From Streptomyces liliiviolaceus (GTDB lineage: Bacteria > Actinomycetota > Actinomycetes > Streptomycetales > Streptomycetaceae): DNA of 64,000 nucleotides. This document shows, one piece after another, positions 1-10,530 of this stretch (positions are counted from its first letter, which is position 1; each line of letters starts with the position of its first letter). The translations under genes were made by a program, and so were the position numbers. The notes beneath the pieces were generated by a model. That model saw only the letters and a program-made list of their open reading frames with translations. It searched no databases and was not told the DNA's origin. The stretch covers positions 744,001 to 808,000 of the forward strand of contig NZ_JAGPYQ010000002.1 in NCBI RefSeq assembly GCF_018070025.1, given 5' to 3'.

Positions 1-1601
1 CCGCCCTTCGCGGTGATCTCAATCCGGTGACCGCCGGGGGTGAGGTCGAGCGTCTTGCGCCGTACCGCCATGCCGTCGGGGGCGGCCGACACGAGGCCGC
101 CGGCGAACTGCTCGGCGAGCCCGGCCACCACGGGGAAGAGTTCCGTGCCGTCCAGGAGCACCTTGGGCCGCGTACCGGAGTAGTGGATGACGAAGGTCCA
201 CTCGTCGGTGTCCTCGACGGTGAGGGTGCCGTCGTAAGTCCAGGTCTTCCCCGCGGCGACGCGCTGTGCCTCGGGGGTGATGCCTGCCGAGAGGGCGTTC
301 GTCGGGAGAGGCTTGCCGTACAGGTCCTCGCCGAGTGCGTACGCGACCCGGGCGTCCTCGCCCGCGCGGGATCTGATGGCTTTCAGGGGGCTGTCGGCGT
401 GGTCGGGGACGACGTGGGCGCTGCCGCCGCCGCTGACGAACGGGAGGGAGCCGGTGGGGCCGATGACGGCGATGCTGCGGGCGGCCTCGCCGGTGAGGGG
501 CAGTGCGGCGTTCTTGTTGTGCAGGAGGGTGGCGCCCGCCTTGGCGACCTCCAGGGCGACGGCGGCGCCCGCCGCGGGATCCCGGCGCGGGCGGGGCGGG
601 GCGCTGCCGTCGAGGAGGCCGAAGTCGTCCATCGCGGTGAGGACGCGGCGTACGGACCGGTCGACGTACTCCTCGGAGACGCCGCCGTCGTGGACCGCGG
701 TCTTCAGCGCGGCCCCGAAGTACCTGCTGTTCGGCATCTCCATGTCGAGGCCCGCGGTGAGCGAGGCGACGGTGCTGTGGGCGGCGTACCAGTCGGTCAT
801 CACCCAGCCCTCGAAGCCCCAGCGGTCGCGCAGGATGTCGGTGAGGAGTTCCTTGTTCTCGCAGGCGTAGACGCCGTTGACCTTGTTGTAGGCGCCCATG
901 GCCGCGCGGGCTCCGGCGCCGACGGCGGCCTCGAAGCCGCGTAGTTCGACCTCGTTGAGGGTCTGCTCGTCAACCCGGACGTCGACGGTCTCGCGGTCCT
1001 TCTCCTGGTTGTTCATCGCGTAGTGCTTGACGGTCGCGATGAGTCCTTCGCCCTGGATGCCCTTGATCTCCTCGGCGACGAGGTCGGCGGAGAGCAGCGG
1101 GTCCTCGCTGAAGGTCTCGAAGTTGCGGCCCGCGTACGGGGTGCGGACGAGGTTGACCATCGGGGAGAGCAGCACGTCCTGGCCCAGCGCGCGGCCCTCG
1201 TGGCCGATGACCCGGCCGTAGCGGCGGGCGAGGTCCGGGTCGAAGGCGGAGGCGAGCAGGACGGGTGCGGGCAGGGCGGTGGCACGCCGCTTGACGCGGA
1301 CTCCGGCGGGGCCGTCGGCGAGGCGCAGGGGCGGGATGCCGAGCCGTGGCACGCCGGGGACGTAACCGGCCTGGCCGAGGGCCTTCGGGTCGGTGGCGCC
1401 GTGCAGCAGGGAGATCTTCTCGTCCAGGGTGAGCCGGGCGAGCAGGCTCTCGACGCGGGGGCCCGCGGCCGGTTCCCGTACGGCCGCACGGGCGGACGCG
1501 GGAGTGCCGGTGGTCGCGGCGAGGGCCACGGCGGTCGCGCCGCCCAGCAGGCGCAGGACGGACCGGCGGGACACGGGCCGCCGGGAGACGGGGTCGGACA
1601 T
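1..1601 (-). CDS. Secreted glycoside hydrolase family 3 beta-glucosidase (3' end missing)
   Basis: Predicted exported beta-glucosidase that removes terminal beta-linked sugars from oligosaccharides outside the cell. The stop codon lies beyond the left edge; 533 codons are visible. Residues 1-40 look like a Tat signal (SRRSVLRLLGG, then an Ala-rich hydrophobic run). The GH3 N-domain (about 50-290) contains WVMTDWYAAH, in which Asp270 fits the family nucleophile. The GH3 C-domain follows, and a PA14-like insert near residue 470 contains DTDEWTFVIHYSG. The ATG is preceded by GAGGAG at 9 nt. The substrate (cellobiose, xylo- or other beta-glycoside) cannot be told from sequence alone. No sugar transporter lies beside it. 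Confidence 0.93.
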   Translation of the reverse strand, partial: MSDPVSRRPVSRRSVLRLLGGATAVALAATTGTPASARAAVREPAAGPRVESLLARLTLDEKISLLHGATDPKALGQAGYVPGVPRLGIPPLRLADGPAGVRVKRRATALPAPVLLASAFDPDLARRYGRVIGHEGRALGQDVLLSPMVNLVRTPYAGRNFETFSEDPLLSADLVAEEIKGIQGEGLIATVKHYAMNNQEKDRETVDVRVDEQTLNEVELRGFEAAVGAGARAAMGAYNKVNGVYACENKELLTDILRDRWGFEGWVMTDWYAAHSTVASLTAGLDMEMPNSRYFGAALKTAVHDGGVSEEYVDRSVRRVLTAMDDFGLLDGSAPPRPRRDPAAGAAVALEVAKAGATLLHNKNAALPLTGEAARSIAVIGPTGSLPFVSGGGSAHVVPDHADSPLKAIRSRAGEDARVAYALGEDLYGKPLPTNALSAGITPEAQRVAAGKTWTYDGTLTVEDTDEWTFVIHYSGTRPKVLLDGTELFPVVAGLAEQFAGGLVSAAPDGMAVRRKTLDLTPGGHRIEITAKG

Positions 1602-1760
1602 GAGGCGTCACTCCTCGTTGGGTGCGGGCACGAGGAGGTGAACCGCGGGGCGCGCGGGCGGCCGTGCTGGTTCGCCCTCCGGACGCACTATGCGACAAAA
1701 GGGACTTTCCACAGTGTTAGGCGCCACCGTCACAGCAGAAAATATGACCGCACCGGTCGG

Positions 1761-4274
1761 TCAGAACGTCGGGCCGGCCAGGGACTGTTCCGTCCAGATG
1801 ATCTTGCCGTCCTGGGTGTAGCGGGTCCCCCAGCGCTGTGTGCACCGGGAGACCAGGAAGAGACCCCGGCCGCCCTCGTCGGTCGTCTTCGGATGGCGCA
1901 GGTGCGGGGCCGTCGGGCTGGCGTCCCACACCTCGCAGAACAGGGTCCTCGACATGATCAGCCGCAGCCTGATGGGGCCGTCCGCATGCCGGATCGCGTT
2001 GGTGAACAGCTCGCTGACGACGAGTTCGGTCGTGAAGGTCAGCTCGTCGAGACCCCATTCGCACAGCTGCCGCGAGGTGCGCTTGCGGACCTCGGCGACC
2101 GAGGCCGGGTCAGCGGGCAGCTCCCAGGACACCGTCCGGTCCGCCGGCAGGCGGCGGGCGCGGGCCATCAGCAGCACCACGTCGTCCGGCGGACGCGCGG
2201 GGACCAGGGCGTCGACGACGGCACGGCAGCGGTCGTCCAGTCCGGAGGTCTGCCGTTCGAGTACGCCGCGCAGCCGTTCCCGGTCGGCGGCGGCGTCCCG
2301 GCGGTCCGCGGGCCCCTCGGCGGCGAGCAGGCCGTCGGTGCCCAGGGTGAGCACGCTGTCTTCCGCCAGCCGCAGCTCGACGGACTCGAAGGGCGGTCCG
2401 CCGACGCCCAGTTCGGGCCCCTGCGGGAGGTCGGGGAAGTCCACCGAGCCGTCCGGGGCGACGACGGCGGGCAGGCCGTGGCCCGCCGCGGCCATCGACA
2501 GCCGGCCGCCGACCGGGTCGTACACGGCGTAGAGGCAGCTGGCGCCCTTCGCGCGGACGCCGTCGGCGCGGGGTGCCGTCCCGGGGGCGGCCTCCTGTCC
2601 GGCCCGGTCGACCAGGTCGTCGAGGTGGGCCAGCACCTCCTCGGGCGGCAGGTCCAGGTCGGCGAGGGTCTGCACGGCGGCGCGCAGCCGGCCCATGGCG
2701 GCGGCGGCCTCGATGCCGTGCCCGACGACGTCGCCCACCACGAGCGCGACCCGGGCGCCCGACAGCGGGATGACGTCGAACCAGTCCCCGCCGAGGCCCG
2801 TCAGCTCGTCGGCCGGCCGGTAGCAGGCGGCGACCTCCATCGCGTCCTGTTCGGGCAGCCGGTGCGGCAGCAGATGGCGTTGCAGGACCAGCGCCGCGTC
2901 GCGTTCGCGGGTGTAGCGGCGGGCGTTGTCGAGACACAGGGCGGCGCGGGCCACGAACTCCTCGGCGAGGCCCAGGTCGTCGTGGTCGAAGGGTTCCTTG
3001 CGGCGGCTGCGGAAGAACGTGGTGATGCCGAGCGTGGTGCCGCGGGCCCGGACGGGCACGATCATCGCGGTGTGCGGTCCGGGGCCGGGGAGGGCGGCGG
3101 GCCCGCCCCGGGACGGGTCCGCGGTCCACGCCCCGGCCGGTGGGTCGAGGCGCTCCCCGATCCAGGAGCCGCCGCCGGTCAGGGCGGCGATCGGGGGTGA
3201 GTCGGCGCGGTACCGGGCCACCTGCCCGATCCCGGCGGACCCGGGCTCCTGCGCGTCGACCGACCGGTGGCCGGCCCGGCGCAGCGGTACGGCGTCCGGC
3301 CCGCCGAGGGGTCCGTCCGCCGGTCCGTCCGCCGGTCCGTCCGCCGGTCCGGGCGCCGGTCCGGGCGTCGGCTCACCGCCTTCGAGGACGGTCTCCAGCA
3401 GGTCGACGGTGACCAGGTCGGCGAGTCCCGGCACCGCGAGGTCGGCCAGTTCCTGGGCGGTGCGGGCCACGTCCAGGGTGCGGCCGAGGCTCTTGCCCGC
3501 CCGGTCCAGGAGGGTGAGGCGTTCCCGGGCCCGGTAGCGCTCGGTGACGTCCACGACGGTGTAGTACACGCCGAGCGGGGTGCCCTGGTCGTCGTCGAGC
3601 CGGGTGAAGGACATGGCGTGGGCGGTCTCCCGGTGCGGTGCCGAGCGGACCGTGCCGACGTGTTCGTAGCCCGCGACGGTCTCGCCGCTCTCCAGGACCT
3701 GGCGCATCACCCCCTCCAGGGCGGCGGCGTCCAGTCCCGGCTGTATGTCCCCGAGCCGTTTGCCGATGCGCTCGTGGCCGGGTCCGCCGCCGAACTGTTC
3801 CAGGGCGGCGTTCGACCAGACGAAGCGCAGGTCGGTGTCGACGATGGCGATGCCGATCGGCGAGTGGGCGGCCATCCGCTCCAGCACCCCGCGGCTCATG
3901 CCCCAGCCGGGGGTGCCCGCGGTGTCGGCGGCCAGGGCCACCCAGCGGGGCGGGCCGTCCGCGGCCTCCACGGCGGGCAGGACCCGTACGGTGGCGACGA
4001 CCGGGTGGCCGTCCCGGTGGCGCACCGCGAGGAGCCCGGTCCAGCGACCGTCCCGTACGCACCGGCGGGCCAGGCCGGGCAGGCGCGCGGCGTCCTCGGG
4101 CATCAGCAGGTCCGCGACGGGACGGCCCACGGCTTCGGCGCTGCGGTGGCCGAACAGCCGTTCGGCGTCGGCGGTCCAGCCGGACACCGCCGCGTGGGCG
4201 TCCAGCAGCACCACCGCGGCGTCCGCCACGTCGAACCGGCGCGGCGGCACGCCGTTCTCCTCGCTCGTCGACAC
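1761..4274 (-). CDS. PAS/PAS/GAF PP2C-type (SpoIIE) phosphatase with C-terminal HATPase
   Basis: Cytoplasmic 837-residue signalling protein of the Streptomyces multidomain SpoIIE group, expected to dephosphorylate anti-anti-sigma partners. Two PAS domains (about 15-120 and 130-245) precede a GAF domain (about 265-450), a PP2C core (about 475-690, with GGDWFDV and VGDVVGHG metal-site motifs) and an RsbW-like HATPase (about 705-830, N-box ELVVSELFTNAIRHA). So one chain carries both a phosphatase and an anti-sigma-like kinase fold. I start it at GTG 4274 because GAGAGG lies just upstream; an in-frame start 21 codons earlier has no ribosome site. A Pro-Ala-Asp-Gly repeat linker inside the GAF region is encoded by 12-bp tandem repeats near 3305-3365. 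Confidence 0.92.
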   Translation of the reverse strand: MSTSEENGVPPRRFDVADAAVVLLDAHAAVSGWTADAERLFGHRSAEAVGRPVADLLMPEDAARLPGLARRCVRDGRWTGLLAVRHRDGHPVVATVRVLPAVEAADGPPRWVALAADTAGTPGWGMSRGVLERMAAHSPIGIAIVDTDLRFVWSNAALEQFGGGPGHERIGKRLGDIQPGLDAAALEGVMRQVLESGETVAGYEHVGTVRSAPHRETAHAMSFTRLDDDQGTPLGVYYTVVDVTERYRARERLTLLDRAGKSLGRTLDVARTAQELADLAVPGLADLVTVDLLETVLEGGEPTPGPAPGPADGPADGPADGPLGGPDAVPLRRAGHRSVDAQEPGSAGIGQVARYRADSPPIAALTGGGSWIGERLDPPAGAWTADPSRGGPAALPGPGPHTAMIVPVRARGTTLGITTFFRSRRKEPFDHDDLGLAEEFVARAALCLDNARRYTRERDAALVLQRHLLPHRLPEQDAMEVAACYRPADELTGLGGDWFDVIPLSGARVALVVGDVVGHGIEAAAAMGRLRAAVQTLADLDLPPEEVLAHLDDLVDRAGQEAAPGTAPRADGVRAKGASCLYAVYDPVGGRLSMAAAGHGLPAVVAPDGSVDFPDLPQGPELGVGGPPFESVELRLAEDSVLTLGTDGLLAAEGPADRRDAAADRERLRGVLERQTSGLDDRCRAVVDALVPARPPDDVVLLMARARRLPADRTVSWELPADPASVAEVRKRTSRQLCEWGLDELTFTTELVVSELFTNAIRHADGPIRLRLIMSRTLFCEVWDASPTAPHLRHPKTTDEGGRGLFLVSRCTQRWGTRYTQDGKIIWTEQSLAGPTF

Positions 4275-4388
4275 CCTGACCCTCTCCGTCGCTGGGAGTG
4301 GTCTTCCCGCGTGGCGCGCCCGGTGCACGCGCCGCACGGGCCCAACGTACCGCCGCGGTGGGCCGGTGAGCCCGGCGGACGCACCCGA

Positions 4389-5171
4389 TCAGGGGCGGAC
4401 GAGCAGCTGGAAGTCGAAGGTGTAGCGGGCCGCCCGGTAGACGTGGGTCCCGTACTCCACGGCCCGTCCGGTGTCGTCGTAGGCCGTGCGCCGCATGGTG
4501 AGCAGCGCGGCTCCGGCCGGTTCGTGGAGCAGTGTGCCCTCCTCCGCGGTGGCGCTCCGGGCGCCCACGGTCTGGTGGGCGCTGTGCAGGGTGATGCCGG
4601 CGGACTTCATCAGCCGGTAGAGGCCGGTCGCCTCCAGTCTCGCGGTGTCCAGGTCGAGGAGGGTGGCGGGCAGATGGTTGCGCAGGTGGGCGACGGGTTC
4701 GCCGTGGGTGGTGCGCAGCCGCTCCAGCACGATGACGTCCCGGCCCTCGGGGATGCCGAGGGCCGCGGCGACCTCCGCCGAGGCCGACTCGATCTCGTTG
4801 CGCAGCACCCGGGTGCCGGGGCTCTGTCCGGCGGTGGCCAGGTCGTCGTACAGGCTGCTCAGTTCGAGGGAGCGTCTGACCTGGCTGTGCACCACCTGGG
4901 TGCCGATGCCCCGGCGGCGTACCAGCAGGCCCTTGTCCACCAGGGACTGGATCGCCTGGCGGACGGTGGGCCGGGACAGGCCGAGGCGGGCGGCGATGTC
5001 CACCTCGTTGCCCAGCAGGTCGCCCGGGGCGAGCGCCCCGTGCTCGATCGCGGACTCCAGTTGCTGGGCGAGCTGGTAGTAGAGCGGGATCGGGCTGCCC
5101 CGGTCCAGGGCGACCTCCAGCCGGTCGAAGGCCCCGGCGGTGGCCGGACGTGTGGTTCCGGTCTCTGCCAC
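4389..5171 (-). CDS. GntR/HutC-family repressor of the inositol locus
   Basis: Cytoplasmic DNA-binding regulator of 260 residues. The N-terminal winged helix contains LGLSRPTVRQAIQSLVDKG (about 55-75). The C-terminal UTRA ligand-binding domain (about 95-255) contains LERLRTTHGEPVAHLRN. It is the last gene of the minus-strand inositol operon, 50 nt after mmsA. Inference: it senses an inositol intermediate and represses the divergent promoters at 11549-11659. The GTG start has GAAGGGG upstream; a much longer open frame runs back into mmsA but is its shadow. Family assignment is firm; the target is inferred from position. Confidence 0.92.
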   Translation of the reverse strand: MAETGTTRPATAGAFDRLEVALDRGSPIPLYYQLAQQLESAIEHGALAPGDLLGNEVDIAARLGLSRPTVRQAIQSLVDKGLLVRRRGIGTQVVHSQVRRSLELSSLYDDLATAGQSPGTRVLRNEIESASAEVAAALGIPEGRDVIVLERLRTTHGEPVAHLRNHLPATLLDLDTARLEATGLYRLMKSAGITLHSAHQTVGARSATAEEGTLLHEPAGAALLTMRRTAYDDTGRAVEYGTHVYRAARYTFDFQLLVRP

Positions 5172-5221
5172 TCGTGCCCCTTCCTTCGGACTGTACGTGC
5201 GCGGGTGGCTCCGTCGGAGCG

Positions 5222-6718
<1,497 letters not shown>

Positions 6719-6776
6719 GCGGTGCCGGTCCTTAATCGTGAGCTGAGCGGGGCGAGCCGGGGGGGGACGGTCGGGG

Positions 6777-8651
6777 TCAGAGGTGGCGGCGGCGGTCGGC
6801 GACCTGCCGCTCGTACGTCGTACGGGCACTGGTCGCGGCCTCGCGGGAGGCGACCTCGGCGACGGGGACGTCCCACCAGGCCTCGGCGCCGGGCGAGGTG
6901 GGCGTCGGGTCGGTCTCGACGTACACGCAGGTCGGGCGGTCGGACGCGCGGGCGGTGGCCAGCGCCTCCCGCAGTTCGCCCACCGTCTTGGCGCGCAGCA
7001 CGTCCATGCCGAGGCTGGCGGCGTTGGCGGCCAGGTCGACCGGCAGCGGGTCGCCGGTGAAGGTGCCGTCCGGGGCGCGGTAGCGGTAGGCGGTGCCGAA
7101 CCGCTCGGCGCCCACCGCCTCGGAGAGGCCGCCGATGGACGCGTACCCGTGGTTCTGGATGAGCACCAGGTTGACGGGCAGCCCCTCCTGGACGGCCGTG
7201 ACGATCTCGGTCGGCATCATGAGGTACGTGCCGTCGCCGACCAGGGACCAGACGGGGGTGCCGGGGGCGGCCTGCTGGACGCCGATGCCGGCCGGGATCT
7301 CGTAGCCCATGCAGGAGTAGCCGTACTCCAGGTGGTACTGGCGCCGGCTGCGGGCGCGCCAGAGTTTGTGCAGGTCGCCGGGGAGCGAGCCGGCCGCGTT
7401 GATCACCACGTCGTCGTCGCCGACCACGGCGTCCAGGGCGCCGAGGACCTGCGTCTGGGTGGGGACCGCGTGCTCGTCGTCGGCCCGGTAGACGGAGTCG
7501 ACGACCTGCTCCCAGCGCTCCTTGCCCGCGCGGTACTCGGCCTCGTACGCCTCGTCCACGCGGTGTCCGGCGAGCGCCTCGGTGAGGGCTTCCAGACCGG
7601 CGCGGGCGTCGGCCACCAGGGTGCGCGCGCTCAGCTTGTGGGCGTCGAAGGCGGCCACGTTGAGGTTGACGAACCGCACGTCCGGCTCCTGGAAGAGCGT
7701 GGCGGAGGCGGTGGTGAAGTCCGAGTAGCGGGTGCCGACGCCGATGACCAGGTCGGCGGTGCGGGCCAGGTCGTCGGCGACGGCGGTGCCGGTGTGGCCG
7801 ATGCCGCCGACGTCCGCCGGGTGGTCGTACCGCAGCGAGCCCTTGCCGGCCTGGGTGGAGGCGACCGGGATGCCGGTGGCCTCGACGAACGCCTTCAGTG
7901 CCTGCTCGGCCTCGCTGTGGTGGACGCCGCCGCCCGCGACGAGCAGAGGGCGCCGGGAGCCGCGTACGGCCTGCGCCGCGGCGGCCAGTTCGGCCGGTTC
8001 GGGCGCCGGGCGGCGCACGTGCCAGACCCGGTCGGCGAAGAACTCCTCGGGCCAGTCGTACGCCTCGGCCTGCACATCCTGCGGCAGGGCGAGGGTGACG
8101 GCGCCGGTGTCGACGGGGTCGGCGAGCACCCGCATCGCGTTGAGGGCGGAGGGGATCAGCGCCTCGGGGCGGTGGACGCGGTCGAAGTAGCGGGAGACCG
8201 GGCGCAGGGTGTCGTTGACCGACAGATCGGCCTCGACGGGGTGTTCCAGCTGCTGGAGCAGCGGATCGGCGGCGCGGGTCGCGAAGTAGTCGCCGGGCAG
8301 GAGCAGCACGGGCAGGCGGTTGATCGTGGCGAGGGCCGCGCCGGTGACGAGGTTGGTGGCGCCGGGGCCGATGGAGGTGGTGACGGCCTGCGCGGAGAGC
8401 CGGTCGAGCTGGCGGGCGTGACCGACGGCGGCGTGCACCATGGCCTGTTCGTTGCGGCCCTGGTGGAAGGGCATGGTGTCCTCGCCGGCCTCCAGGAGCG
8501 CCTGGCCGAGGCCTGCCACGTTGCCGTGGCCGAAGATCCCCCAGGTGCCGGCGATCAGCCGGTGCCGTCGGCCGTCGCGTTCGGTGTACTGCGCGGCCAG
8601 GAAACGCACCAGTGCCTGGGCGACGGTCAGACGGAGGGTGGAGCGGCTCAT
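6777..8651 (-). CDS. iolD: 3D-(3,5/4)-trihydroxycyclohexane-1,2-dione acylhydrolase
   Basis: Thiamin-diphosphate enzyme that hydrolyses the diketo ring of trihydroxycyclohexane-1,2-dione to 5-deoxy-D-glucuronate, the ring-opening step of myo-inositol catabolism. It has 624 residues. The N-terminal Pyr domain contains AGTWGIFGHGNVAGLGQ and, further on, SIGPGATNLVTGAA. The C-terminal PP domain has the ThDP motif beginning GDGTYLMMPTEI and ending LIQNHGYASIGG. It lies 35 nt after iolB in the same operon. The start ATG is followed by SRSTLRLTVAQALVRFL, typical of the family. Confidence 0.96.
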   Translation of the reverse strand: MSRSTLRLTVAQALVRFLAAQYTERDGRRHRLIAGTWGIFGHGNVAGLGQALLEAGEDTMPFHQGRNEQAMVHAAVGHARQLDRLSAQAVTTSIGPGATNLVTGAALATINRLPVLLLPGDYFATRAADPLLQQLEHPVEADLSVNDTLRPVSRYFDRVHRPEALIPSALNAMRVLADPVDTGAVTLALPQDVQAEAYDWPEEFFADRVWHVRRPAPEPAELAAAAQAVRGSRRPLLVAGGGVHHSEAEQALKAFVEATGIPVASTQAGKGSLRYDHPADVGGIGHTGTAVADDLARTADLVIGVGTRYSDFTTASATLFQEPDVRFVNLNVAAFDAHKLSARTLVADARAGLEALTEALAGHRVDEAYEAEYRAGKERWEQVVDSVYRADDEHAVPTQTQVLGALDAVVGDDDVVINAAGSLPGDLHKLWRARSRRQYHLEYGYSCMGYEIPAGIGVQQAAPGTPVWSLVGDGTYLMMPTEIVTAVQEGLPVNLVLIQNHGYASIGGLSEAVGAERFGTAYRYRAPDGTFTGDPLPVDLAANAASLGMDVLRAKTVGELREALATARASDRPTCVYVETDPTPTSPGAEAWWDVPVAEVASREAATSARTTYERQVADRRRHL

Positions 8652-8686
8652 CGGGTCCTCACTGGTTCGCGGAGGGGTGGAGAGGG

Positions 8687-9562
8687 TCAGGGGGTCAGCC
8701 GGGGGTCGACCGGCTGATCCGGCCAGGTGTCGCGGATCCAGGCGTGGTCGGGGTGGTCGCAGATCAGCCAGGCCCGGTCGGCGCCGGGGCCCGCCATGAC
8801 GTTGAGGTAGTACATGTCGTGGCCGGGCGAGGCGATCGAGGGGCCGTGCCAGCCGTCCGGGATCAGGACGACGTCGCCGCCGCGCACCTCGGCGAGCACG
8901 TCCGTGCCGCTGCCGTGGCCGGAGGGCGTCACGCGCTGGTAGCCGAGGCCGGGGGTGCCCTCGTGGTCGGCGATCTCGAAGTAGTAGATCTCCTCCAGCT
9001 CGGACTCCTCGCCCGGCCGGTTCTCGTCGTGCTTGTGCGGCGGGTACGAGGACCAGTTGCCGCCCGGGGTGATCACCTCGACCGCGATGAGCTTGTCGCA
9101 CTCGAAGACCCCGGCCGCGCCGAAGTTGTGGACCCTGCGGGAGCAGGTGCCGCTGCCGCGCAGCTCGACGGGCACGGACTCGGCGGGTCCGTAGCGGGCC
9201 GGCAGGCGGCGCTCGCAGCGGGCCCCGGTGAGCGCGAACCGGCCACCCTCGTCGGAGGTGAGGGCGGCGGTCGCGTCCCTGGGCACGTACACGAAGTCGC
9301 TGACGCCGCTGAACACGTCCGCGCGGCCCCGTACTTCGAACTCGTCCTGGCCGAAGTCGTCGGTGACGGCGACCGTGCAGCCGCCGCCCAGCGAGGTGAC
9401 GATCCACTCGCTGTCCCCCGCGGTGAACAAGTGCGTTCCGCCGGGCGGCAGTTCGAGGACCCGGAGACCGGAATGGTCCCAGCCCGCGCTCTCGGGCGTC
9501 ACGTCCACGGCGTACGGCCCGCTCGCGGCCTTGCCCGCGGGCAGGTGGTGTGCGCTGGTCAT
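8687..9562 (-). CDS. iolB: 5-deoxy-glucuronate isomerase
   Basis: Isomerises 5-deoxy-D-glucuronate to 5-dehydro-2-deoxy-D-gluconate (DKG), the substrate of IolC. The 291-residue protein is a bicupin of the KduI/IolB family. The metal-binding cupin motif is visible as NWSSYPPHKHDENRPGEESE followed by LEEIYYFEI, and later PDGWHGPSIASPGHDMYYLN. It is placed between the aldolase gene and iolD. The ATG start follows a short GGAAGGAT-like ribosome site. Confidence 0.96.
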   Translation of the reverse strand: MTSAHHLPAGKAASGPYAVDVTPESAGWDHSGLRVLELPPGGTHLFTAGDSEWIVTSLGGGCTVAVTDDFGQDEFEVRGRADVFSGVSDFVYVPRDATAALTSDEGGRFALTGARCERRLPARYGPAESVPVELRGSGTCSRRVHNFGAAGVFECDKLIAVEVITPGGNWSSYPPHKHDENRPGEESELEEIYYFEIADHEGTPGLGYQRVTPSGHGSGTDVLAEVRGGDVVLIPDGWHGPSIASPGHDMYYLNVMAGPGADRAWLICDHPDHAWIRDTWPDQPVDPRLTP

Positions 9563-9608
9563 GAGGTGTGATCCTTCCGGTGTCCGGTCAGAGCGGGTTG
9601 GTCTCCGG

Positions 9609-10487
9609 TCAGAGCAGGCCGACCGCGGTGTCCACCGCGGTCTCCACGTCGCCCTCGGCGGGATAGAGCAGGGAGCGGCCGACGACCAGACCCTGGACGG
9701 TGGGCAGCCGCAGGCACTTGCGCCATTTCTCGTACGCGCCCTCCTGGTCCCCGCCGACCTCGCCGCCGAGCAGGACGGCGGGCAGGGTGGACGTCTCCAG
9801 GGCCCCGGCCATGTCGTCCGGGTCACTGGTGACGGGCAGTTTCAGCCAGGTGTAGGCGGAGGTGCCGCCGAGGCCGGAGGCGATGGCGATGGAGCGGGTG
9901 ACGGCCTCGGCGGAGAGGTCGTTGCGGACCCTTCCGTCGACGCGGTGGGAGAGGAACGGCTCGACGAACACGGGCAGTCGGCGTGCGGCCATGTCGTCGA
10001 TCGCCCGCGCGGTGGACTCCAGCGTGGTCAGCGAGCCGGGGTCGTCGTAGTCGATGCGCAGCAGCAGCTTGCCCGCGTCGAAGTTCAGCCGCTCGATGTC
10101 CTCGGCGCGGTGGCCGGTGAAGCGGTCGTCCATCTCGAAGGCGGATCCGGCCAGGCCGCCGCGGTTCATGGAGCCCATGACGACCTTGTCCTCCAGCGCG
10201 CCGAGCAGCAGGAGGTCGTCGAGGATGTCGGCGGTGGCGAGCACCCCGTCCACGCCCGGCCGGGACAGCGCGGCGCACAGGCGCTCCAGCAGGTCGGCGC
10301 GGTTGGCCATGGCCAGCTTGCGGTCGCCGACTCCGAGCGCACCGCGGGCCGGGTGGTCGGCGGCCACGATCATGAGGCGGCCGCTGTCGCCGACGAGGGG
10401 TCGCCTGCTGCGGCGGGCGGCCGCTTCGGCCACGGCCTCGGGGTGCTGGACACGCACCCTGACGAGGTCGGGGATGGTGATGCTCAA
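9609..10487 (-). CDS. DeoC/LacD-family aldolase, likely acting on 2-deoxy-5-keto-gluconate 6-phosphate
   Basis: Class I aldolase fold (DeoC/LacD superfamily), 292 residues. Visible elements include RLMIVAADHPARGALG, KVVMGSMNRGGLAGS, LLRIDYDDPGS, YTWLKLPVTSD with the likely Schiff-base Lys, and AVLLGGEVGGDQE. It lies between iolC and iolB, 43 nt after iolC. In the usual pathway, IolJ (class II aldolase) splits the IolC product into malonate semialdehyde and DHAP. No IolJ-like gene is in the locus, so I infer that this protein does that step. TTG 10487 is the start, with GGAG 7 nt upstream; the next in-frame starts would cut conserved sequence. Confidence 0.85.
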   Translation of the reverse strand: MSITIPDLVRVRVQHPEAVAEAAARRSRRPLVGDSGRLMIVAADHPARGALGVGDRKLAMANRADLLERLCAALSRPGVDGVLATADILDDLLLLGALEDKVVMGSMNRGGLAGSAFEMDDRFTGHRAEDIERLNFDAGKLLLRIDYDDPGSLTTLESTARAIDDMAARRLPVFVEPFLSHRVDGRVRNDLSAEAVTRSIAIASGLGGTSAYTWLKLPVTSDPDDMAGALETSTLPAVLLGGEVGGDQEGAYEKWRKCLRLPTVQGLVVGRSLLYPAEGDVETAVDTAVGLL

Positions 10488-10530
10488 GGTCTGGCTCCGT
10501 TCGGGGTGGTGCGGGGTCGGCCGCGGCTTC

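Noticed and set aside
27..3200. Long plus-strand reading frames across the GH3 and phosphatase genes
   Set aside because: They are complementary-strand shadows caused by high G+C; the minus-strand frames carry clear domains.
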